A stretch of DNA of 64,000 nt from Anoxybacillus tepidamans PS2. GTDB taxonomy: Bacteria; Bacillota; Bacilli; Bacillales; Anoxybacillaceae. The first letter of the stretch is position 1. Every line of letters begins with the position of its first letter. The position numbers and the translations under genes are program-made. The DNA lies in the NCBI RefSeq assembly GCF_000620165.1, contig NZ_JHVN01000005.1:1-64000 (forward strand). Direction: 5' to 3'. The notes beneath the pieces are model-generated. The model had not been told where the DNA came from, did not search any database, and saw only the letters and a list, made by a program, of their open reading frames with translations. Of this stretch, positions 1-6,324 are shown one piece after another.

Positions 1-208
1 TTTTCGTGAAAAAGTGACTGAGCGTCGTTCGATGATTCGGATGAAAGCTCCAGTGATGAATATCGGTCAATGTTCCCGAGAATCCCTTGGTGGTCAAGGC
101 ATCGACAATATGAATGAGATGCTTGATGACCGGTTTGGAAAGCTGCAGCGTCAACCCCAGCGTGAAGAAAAACTTGTAGATTCCTTGGTGATGTGCTAAT
201 CTATTCAT
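1..208 (-). CDS. Insertion-sequence transposase, N-terminal part (runs off window)
   Basis: Reading leftwards from an ATG at 208, an open frame continues to the window edge. The translation starts MNRLAHHQGIYKFFFTLG and contains DALTTKGFSGTLTDIHHW and HRTTLSHFFTK. This resembles the N-terminus of DDE transposases of the IS4/IS701 type that are common in Geobacillus; the family is recalled, not searched. A good ribosome binding site (AAGGAGG on the minus strand, 219-225) lies 10 nt before the ATG. The catalytic part is outside the window, so intactness cannot be judged. It lies beside the defence genes, as expected for an island. Confidence 0.75.
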   Translation of the reverse strand, partial: MNRLAHHQGIYKFFFTLGLTLQLSKPVIKHLIHIVDALTTKGFSGTLTDIHHWSFHPNHRTTLSHFFTK

Positions 209-280
209 GAGACATGAACCTCCTTGTGTGAATGGGTTTTGAGCACATCTATTTTACCCAAGGAGTCCGGTTCATGTCTC
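209..280. repeat. Inverted repeat upstream of the transposase (probable IS end)
   Basis: A perfect 12-bp inverted repeat, GAGACATGAACC (209-220) and GGTTCATGTCTC (269-280), flanks a spacer just upstream of the transposase start. The left arm overlaps the ribosome binding site, so a folded transcript could hide it. It may be the terminal region of the insertion sequence, or a stem that limits translation from read-through transcripts. The outer boundary and any target duplication could not be fixed because the other end is outside the window. Confidence 0.55.
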
Positions 281-306
281 CTTTTTTGTTTGGTTGTCAA
301 TTTATG

Positions 307-2307
307 TTAGTGAATTTGCTCATCTACAGTTATATTATACATTTCGTTTAGATGTAGCGGATCCCAATAACGATTTGATATACATACATTAATCGGAACT
401 TTTAATTCTCTCATACTTCTTGAAATATTATTTAGCAAACTATCTGTAATATCAATACCAACTGCACTCAGTCTTTTCCTTGCCTGATTTCCAAACCTTA
501 GGATCGTCTGTCGGATATACGGCAATAAAAATGAATAAGGCGTTTCACTTTCGGCGGTGTCACCATTAATTAATGCATATATAATCTCCCCTTTATAATC
601 CAAAAATTTATCCTGATACGTCGCTTTTAGCTCTTTTGTTGAGTCTTCAAACAAGGATATTTGTTGTTCCTCTACTTCAAACGCGCTTTCATCTAATATA
701 AAGGTTCTACCGATAAAATCTTTCAAAAGTCTTCCAGCTCGCCCACGTAGATTTGCTAATTCATAGCTTGTCAGTTTTTTCGGAGTTTTACCACTCTTAC
801 GTCTGATAAAAAGATTTGGATTTCTTATTATTACATTTTGAGCTGGCAGATTTACCCCCTGCATTAAAGTAGTTGTACAAACAATATTCTTTATCAGACG
901 TTCTGAAACTGCTTTTTCAATTACTTTTCTTACATGATGCGGCAACTTTCCATGGTGGTAGGCAACTTGCTTAACTAAAAAGTCACATAAACTATATTTA
1001 TCATGGACAGTCTCTTTGATATAACTTATTAATGATTGCAATTTTTCGTTGTTAGTATCCTTTAATCCCCCAGATATTTCCGCCGCTGTTTTTCGGGCCT
1101 GCTTAGAAGTAGGTGAAAAGATAATGTTTATAGAATCTTCTCCTAAACTCTTAAGAATATAGCGGAGATATTGATGGTATTCCTCTGTATATCTACTTTG
1201 CCCAAAACCAGCAATATGCTTATCATTTGCTATCTTTATTTCTAGTGGGTAGTCCAACAAATCAGTATATTGCTTAAAAATATAATAATTTCCTTTTTTA
1301 TCAACAGAATAAGTTATATTTACAACAGGAGAGTGATTAGTTTCTCCTTTATGCGCTATATCATCAAAAATATCTTTTGCCAACTTATCTATCTTTTCAA
1401 TTCGTGGTCCCGCAATAATTATTTTATCAGCTTTGGTATTGTACCTAAATTCAATTAATGAGTCATATAGTATTTTGGAACGCAATTCATCCTCGCTCGA
1501 CATTTGTTCAACATTTTGTATTTCGTCTATAACCAATAATCGTAATTCTGGAAATGGATTTTCTTTTTGTGAAAATGCTGCTATTGCACGTTCCTGAGTT
1601 AGAACAAATATCTTTCTCTTATCGACACAATTTCCGTCATAAGAAGTTAATACTTGATATGCATTCAAACCAAAATTAGTTAATTCTTTTTTATAATCTG
1701 AAGCAACTTGAGAAACTAGGCTTAAATTTGGAACAACATAAACTATAGTTCCGTCCTTTTCTAATAGCAACTGCATAGATTTGAGCAGAATTACAAACGA
1801 TTTTCCTGCAGACGTCGGTGCAGAAATCCCCGTAACTCTTTTTGCATCAATTTGATTCCATATTTCTTTTTGAAAATCAGTAAGCAGGTATTTTTTTTCT
1901 TTTATTTTGACTTCATTTCTTAATTGATTTAAAGCTACGGAAATTTCATTTATCAGACTATTCAAACTAGAATGTTTATAATTAACCTTATCATATCCTT
2001 TGTCGATCATTATAGCTGATGGAGGTAATCCCATTCGAGAAAGTACTAGAACAAGGAAGTCCTTTAACCCTTCCCAATTACTTTGTCTGTAATACCATAG
2101 TAAAGCACTAAGAGTTGTTGCAATTTTATGGTATTCTTCAGCTTTTTCTCTAGAAAATTCATCAATTAAACCAATTGCACTATATAATAGTTTTTGTTCT
2201 AAGGTAACAGGGTCCTTTTTTATAAACCCTAGTTGTGATGCAATATTATGTAAATCAACTTTTAGTAATTGCTCTACCGTGTTTTTTTGATTATCATCAA
2301 GTATCAT
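307..2307 (-). CDS. hamB: Superfamily 2 helicase, probable HamB of a Hachiman defence system
   Basis: This 666-residue protein is a Ski2-like superfamily 2 helicase. It has Walker A SAPTSAGKS (about 162-170), Walker B LLVIDEIQ (about 257-264), the QGVNLP motif (about 483) and the arginine-finger motif LRGRAGR (about 520). It starts 4 nt after the stop of the upstream nuclease-like gene, with ribosome binding site AGGGAG, so the two are translationally linked. A DUF1837 protein followed by such a helicase is the Hachiman anti-phage arrangement, where HamB is the DNA-sensing helicase and HamA the effector. The gene is very AT-rich compared with the core genes, which suggests transfer. AbpAB-like systems are a less likely alternative. 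Confidence 0.8.
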   Translation of the reverse strand: MILDDNQKNTVEQLLKVDLHNIASQLGFIKKDPVTLEQKLLYSAIGLIDEFSREKAEEYHKIATTLSALLWYYRQSNWEGLKDFLVLVLSRMGLPPSAIMIDKGYDKVNYKHSSLNSLINEISVALNQLRNEVKIKEKKYLLTDFQKEIWNQIDAKRVTGISAPTSAGKSFVILLKSMQLLLEKDGTIVYVVPNLSLVSQVASDYKKELTNFGLNAYQVLTSYDGNCVDKRKIFVLTQERAIAAFSQKENPFPELRLLVIDEIQNVEQMSSEDELRSKILYDSLIEFRYNTKADKIIIAGPRIEKIDKLAKDIFDDIAHKGETNHSPVVNITYSVDKKGNYYIFKQYTDLLDYPLEIKIANDKHIAGFGQSRYTEEYHQYLRYILKSLGEDSINIIFSPTSKQARKTAAEISGGLKDTNNEKLQSLISYIKETVHDKYSLCDFLVKQVAYHHGKLPHHVRKVIEKAVSERLIKNIVCTTTLMQGVNLPAQNVIIRNPNLFIRRKSGKTPKKLTSYELANLRGRAGRLLKDFIGRTFILDESAFEVEEQQISLFEDSTKELKATYQDKFLDYKGEIIYALINGDTAESETPYSFLLPYIRQTILRFGNQARKRLSAVGIDITDSLLNNISRSMRELKVPINVCISNRYWDPLHLNEMYNITVDEQIH

Positions 2308-2311
2308 AAGC

Positions 2312-3259
2312 CTATCTCCCTATTAATCTTTGAAAGTTTATTAATAAATCTTCAAGATTCCAAACGGGGAAGATTAGATAATTCATTCGCGGCAACAAAC
2401 CTTCAGAACTAATACATTTAAAAATTTCCTTTTCTAATGAATTGCATCTTTCTTCTATTATATTAACTATTTCCTTTTTTATCTGCATTTCGTTGACCTT
2501 GTCAATTGTTTTTGTTTCGTTATATGCAATTAGACAAACTAATTGCACCTCCACATTCTTCAATTTTCCCTGTTTATACGATTTGGCAATTGGTACTAAG
2601 TCATCATCTAAAAAGTCATCGTAAAGATATAAATTCAATTCTTCTGTATGTTTATTATATGTAGATAAAATACTTTCAAGTGATTTTTCAAATGCGTTTT
2701 TAAACTGATAATCACTTTTATAAACCTTTGATTCACCCAGTATTATGATATTTTTATCATTTTCATATTTATAATGAATGGCGTCCGCTCCAAATCTTTC
2801 ATGTCCCTCCGAAGTAGTAATTGCCATCTTTCTAAGAAGGGGCACAGCATGAAAAAAGTGCTGAATAAAATTAAAAAGCAATAGTTCCCCAAACTGACCT
2901 TGTGAGTAAACATCTTGCCCCTCTATTTTTCTAAATTTACTAAATGCTAATGTTCTTAAAGCTGATTGTGCATTTAGAATACTTCTATTATCTTCTTTAA
3001 TAAATTCATCGATGATTTTCATTGCTTTTTTGTTACTGTAGACCCATTCACAAATCGTATTAACTAGTTCGTTTAAAAACTCGTTTCGAAATTCTTTTAA
3101 ATCCACATAATTAATACTCATCCCTATATGGTCATGATCAGGCAATATATCAAACTTTTGTTTAACCCAATAAACATGATTTATTAATGAAGCGGTATGG
3201 GTTAGTAATCTATTAACAATATCTTCAATATCATTGACTCCTAACAAGCTTTTAGACAT
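2312..3259 (-). CDS. hamA: DUF1837 nuclease-like protein, probable HamA of a Hachiman defence system
   Basis: This 315-residue protein shows a PD-(D/E)XK-like core: GQFGELLLF (about 121-129), RFGADAIHY (about 155-163) with the first acidic residue, then IILGESKVY (about 172-180), whose E and K would complete the active site. This pattern fits the DUF1837 family, which provides HamA, the effector nuclease of Hachiman. Its helicase partner follows 4 nt downstream. The family call is from motif memory, without a profile search. Gene and surroundings are strongly AT-rich. No strong ribosome binding site is seen before the ATG at 3259, only GGGTGGG. Confidence 0.75.
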   Translation of the reverse strand: MSKSLLGVNDIEDIVNRLLTHTASLINHVYWVKQKFDILPDHDHIGMSINYVDLKEFRNEFLNELVNTICEWVYSNKKAMKIIDEFIKEDNRSILNAQSALRTLAFSKFRKIEGQDVYSQGQFGELLLFNFIQHFFHAVPLLRKMAITTSEGHERFGADAIHYKYENDKNIIILGESKVYKSDYQFKNAFEKSLESILSTYNKHTEELNLYLYDDFLDDDLVPIAKSYKQGKLKNVEVQLVCLIAYNETKTIDKVNEMQIKKEIVNIIEERCNSLEKEIFKCISSEGLLPRMNYLIFPVWNLEDLLINFQRLIGR

Positions 3260-3586
3260 ATAGACCCACCCATTAAGAATTGTTGTTTAGGCAACACTAT
3301 TTTAACAACTCAACTAAAATATGACAATCTCCTCTAAAATATTCCTGTAAAAACTGTACAAAACTATTAACCAGTCTTTTAAAAAAAATTCATCAAAAAC
3401 ACCAATTTTTAGGTTCTACAAAGAAAATGAATTTATTACATACAAATTATCACCTGTGTTAACATAGATATAAAAAGTCAGAATCTAGATATGTTCCCAT
3501 TAAGAACATCCAAACACTAAAAAATTGGTATTCATCACTATAATAACAATCTAAACTATCGTTTCCAAAACATTATCATTAAGAAG

Positions 3587-3712
3587 AAATGAAGCTTTTT
3601 AAATAACACTAAAAGACTGCCCATAATAGATATTATGAGCGACTATAATAAATCTCGCACTGCAGATAAGCATGGTATTCGAACTTATTAATAATTTCCA
3701 AAAGCTTCATTT
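3587..3712. repeat. 13-bp inverted repeat bounding a 126-bp segment
   Basis: AAATGAAGCTTTT (3587-3599) is repeated exactly in inverted orientation as AAAAGCTTCATTT (3700-3712). The 100 bp between has no open frame. It could be a miniature transposable element or a structured transcript; no target duplication was apparent. Confidence 0.4.
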
Positions 3713-3744
3713 GTCTATATTTATGAAATGTGTTCAATTGAAAA

Positions 3745-3777
3745 AGAGCTATCTCATAAAACTAATGAGATAGCTCT
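3745..3777 (-). terminator. Rho-independent terminator after the small membrane protein gene
   Basis: A perfect 13-bp stem, AGAGCTATCTCAT with ATGAGATAGCTCT and a 7-nt loop, is followed on the minus strand by five T residues. It lies about 120 bp beyond the stop of the 110-residue membrane protein gene. Confidence 0.65.
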
Positions 3778-3896
3778 CTTTCGGTGTACCCTTATAGTTA
3801 CTCTTATTGATAAAACGGTAACTTTGATTTACAAACAGCTTAGTAAATATTGTACATAATTTAGGTATTTATTGAAATGATTTACTTTTTACTCTG

Positions 3897-4229
3897 TTAC
3901 CGCCCACCAATCCAGTATGTGCTCAAGAGCCCTGTAAGAGCAACAATAATTAACAATAGTATATAAGGGATATGAGGAAACAAACTTAAGGTAGTAAAGA
4001 ACACAGCAATAACAATAGCTGTTACACAAAAAGAATATAAAAGTCCTTTCCAAATAGGTTCAGTTTTAATATATGTAGAGATATATGCAATGAAAAACAA
4101 TATCATAACATACGCAAAATCAGTATAGATATATTGTTCTGGAAGAATGAATAACATTACCAATAATACAAATAAAATGCAGTTTTGTATTTTTCGTCGA
4201 GCACGAAGTTGCTTAAACCATTTTTTCAT
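3897..4229 (-). CDS. Small four-helix membrane protein, unrecognised
   Basis: The 110-residue product has a basic N-terminus (MKKWFKQLRARRKIQ) followed by about four hydrophobic segments (roughly residues 15-31, 36-54, 62-82 and 86-105) and a short GGR tail. This suggests an inner-membrane protein with its N-terminus in the cytoplasm. The ribosome binding site AAAGGTGAT is 3 nt from the ATG. I do not recognise a family. It stands alone between the Hachiman pair and the restriction genes and is as AT-rich as hamAB, so it may be a defence accessory or cargo; no function can be assigned. Confidence 0.55.
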   Translation of the reverse strand: MKKWFKQLRARRKIQNCILFVLLVMLFILPEQYIYTDFAYVMILFFIAYISTYIKTEPIWKGLLYSFCVTAIVIAVFFTTLSLFPHIPYILLLIIVALTGLLSTYWIGGR

Positions 4230-4521
4230 CAGATCACCTTTGATAATAACCGTTTAATAAAAACCATAAGAAATCGACATCTAACTTTAACATAGCTATT
4301 TTTCTGTTAAAACGTATATATAACGATTATAACAGAAAAGTAACCTCAAAAACTTAAGTGCAGGCATATTTCTGGATGCTTTGGAGTAATTTTTGTCATT
4401 CGGCATAAAGTCTCTAACGCACGATTCTCTCTTTTTTAAATTACTAGTTCAACGATTGACCTTTTGTTTTCTCAAGGATAAAATGGGAGACAATTAAAGG
4501 AACAAAGGAGTATGTATTTAT

Positions 4522-5250
4522 ATGCCTAGCTTTCAATATGGCAAGACAACAATAGATTATGCAGTAGAGTATAAGCCAGAAAAGCGGGATGTGACGATAT
4601 CGGTTGAATGGTTGGAAGGAGTAAAGGTATTAGCTCCTGAAGGTATAGAGGATTCACTGCTAAATTCTATCCTTTATAAAAAAGCCCCATGGATTATTGA
4701 TAAGTGGCAGGCGTTGAATCAAATTTCCGATCCCCCCGCTCCAAAAGAATTTGTAAGTGGGGAGAAATTTGCTTATTTAGGGCGTCACTATCGATTAAAA
4801 GTATATAAAAGCGAAGAAGTTACAAAGCCAGCTCTTATGTTTAAACAAGGTAAATTTATTGCCACGGTGCCACTGCGTTTCACAGAAAAAGAGCGAATCG
4901 CTAGTTTACAACATGCTTTCAAAGATTGGTACATTCGACATGGGGAAATGAAACTACAGGAACGCTTAAAAGTGTATTGCCCTAAGATGGGGGTAACTCC
5001 TACTAAAATTAAATTAAAAGAACAAAAAATGCGCTGGGGAACATGTACGAACGAAGGAGCCATATATTTAAACTGGAGAATTATGATGGCGCCCGTGCCG
5101 ATTATCGATTATTTATTAGTGCATGAATTAGCGCATATTAAATATCCAAATCACTCCAATGATTTTTGGCTTTTTGTTAAATCTGTGATGTCAGACTATG
5201 AACAAAGAAAAGAATGGTTGCGTGTCAATGGTCCAACTTTAACTTTATAG
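4522..5250 (+). CDS. YgjP-like (DUF45/WLM-type) zinc metallopeptidase
   Basis: The 242-residue protein ends in a metallopeptidase domain with the zinc motif HELAH (near residue 200) followed by HSNDFW, the third ligand region. MRWGTCTNEGAIYLNWR just before it is characteristic of the YgjP/DUF45 family, whose genes commonly lie next to type I restriction genes. Whether it processes proteins of the restriction system is unknown. It is transcribed towards the mrr-hsd operon and is separated from it by a bidirectional terminator. The ATG at 4522 has an AAAGGAG site 11 nt upstream, slightly far. Confidence 0.8.
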   Translation: MPSFQYGKTTIDYAVEYKPEKRDVTISVEWLEGVKVLAPEGIEDSLLNSILYKKAPWIIDKWQALNQISDPPAPKEFVSGEKFAYLGRHYRLKVYKSEEVTKPALMFKQGKFIATVPLRFTEKERIASLQHAFKDWYIRHGEMKLQERLKVYCPKMGVTPTKIKLKEQKMRWGTCTNEGAIYLNWRIMMAPVPIIDYLLVHELAHIKYPNHSNDFWLFVKSVMSDYEQRKEWLRVNGPTLTL

Positions 5251-5256
5251 ACATAG

Positions 5257-5289
5257 AAAAGAGCCTTACTGTAAAGTAACGGCTCTTTT
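5257..5289. terminator. Bidirectional terminator between metallopeptidase and mrr-like genes
   Basis: AAAAGAGCCTTACT pairs with AGTAACGGCTCTTTT around a tiny loop, with A-rich and T-rich flanks. It lies between two convergent stop codons and should serve both strands. Confidence 0.8.
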
Positions 5290-5294
5290 GTCAT

Positions 5295-6275
5295 TTATTC
5301 TGGAATATATATTTTTTGCAGGGGCAACAATGATCTCGTTTCGTTTGGCATTTTATCATACCATTGGACAATTAAGTTTACTAACTCTTCTAAATCAATG
5401 AGCTTGACGTTATGTTGTTTTCCTATATTTTCAGCGGCTGTTGTAAATCCTCCAGTTGATACAAATAAACTATTCGCATCGATTGGGTGAGCTCCTAACA
5501 GTTGTTGAATCTCAGGACCCGATGAAGAGGATTTTCGATGCTTTACCTGTACCTTAATAATCGGCTTTTCAAAACCAAACGCATCTTTATGGGCTAAAAT
5601 ATCAACTCCCCCGTCAGGTCCTTTTTTACTTACTTTCACATTATAGCCCATAGCTTGCAACAATCCAGCGACTAGCTCCTGCATTTGCCATGGATCTAAT
5701 TTATCAACTTTATCTTGAATCATCGTCAATGCTTTTTGAACAAAGTCTTCTTTAATAACTTCATCTTCATTGTCTTCAGGCTCACTTACTACAGGTTCTT
5801 TACCAGCTAATAACCTTTCTAATTCATCTCCCCAGTCATCTACACGAAAAACCGTAAGAGTGGAACCAAGGGAGTTTTTTGCACCTTGTGACAATCGATC
5901 ACGTGGAATTTGTTTCTTTTCCCATTTTACCTGGATTACATTTGGATAATACTCATCTACAATTGTTTCGTCATATTCATGTTCTTTAGTAACCGTCCCT
6001 ACTAAGTATTCACGTTTGTCTTTAGCATATGTAATGATTCTATCTCCGACTTTAATTTCACGGCTAAATCTCCATACTTGACTTGCCCAAGTAATTCTTG
6101 TAGCAGGTTTTTCTTCTTCATAAATCTCATGCGCTTTCTCAATCAAAGCATCCCTAGTTGAATAGTTTTTTGGGTCTCCAAATTCCGCCCATCCTATCGA
6201 AGCAACACCTTTTTGTTTCCAAATTGGAATAAGTTCATTATGATCTCCCGCACGTACCATCCACCATTTCATCAT
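5295..6275 (-). CDS. mrr: Mrr-family restriction endonuclease with N-terminal reader-like domain
   Basis: The C-terminal half carries an Mrr catalytic domain: ELVAGLLQAMGYNV, then GPDGGVDIL with the catalytic Asp, and IKVQVKHR giving Q-x-K, followed by LFVSTGGFT. The N-terminal ~110 residues (MKWWMVRAGDHNEL, IGWAEFGD, VGDRIITYAK, YLVGTV) resemble EVE/PUA-like modified-base reader modules found in type IV restriction enzymes. The protein therefore probably cleaves modified foreign DNA. The ATG at 6275 follows GGGTGGAAG; a GTG three codons earlier is less likely. It lies 49 nt after hsdR on the same strand and probably belongs to that operon. Confidence 0.8.
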   Translation of the reverse strand: MMKWWMVRAGDHNELIPIWKQKGVASIGWAEFGDPKNYSTRDALIEKAHEIYEEEKPATRITWASQVWRFSREIKVGDRIITYAKDKREYLVGTVTKEHEYDETIVDEYYPNVIQVKWEKKQIPRDRLSQGAKNSLGSTLTVFRVDDWGDELERLLAGKEPVVSEPEDNEDEVIKEDFVQKALTMIQDKVDKLDPWQMQELVAGLLQAMGYNVKVSKKGPDGGVDILAHKDAFGFEKPIIKVQVKHRKSSSSGPEIQQLLGAHPIDANSLFVSTGGFTTAAENIGKQHNVKLIDLEELVNLIVQWYDKMPNETRSLLPLQKIYIPE

Positions 6276-6324
6276 AACTTCCACCCTTTTATAAAAAATT
6301 GGGAGAGTATCATCACTCTCCTCT

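Larger units (their letters stand above)
3260..3896. other. AT-rich intergenic region, 637 bp
   Basis: No convincing coding sequence is seen between hamA and the membrane protein gene. It contains the hamA upstream region, a widely spaced 13-bp inverted repeat (3587-3712) and a terminator-like hairpin (3745-3780). It may hold decayed gene remnants or a small RNA, but nothing in it could be recognised. Confidence 0.5.

Noticed and set aside
14-199. Open frame on the plus strand at the window start
   Set aside because: It is the antisense shadow of the transposase N-terminus, which has a ribosome site and recognisable sequence.
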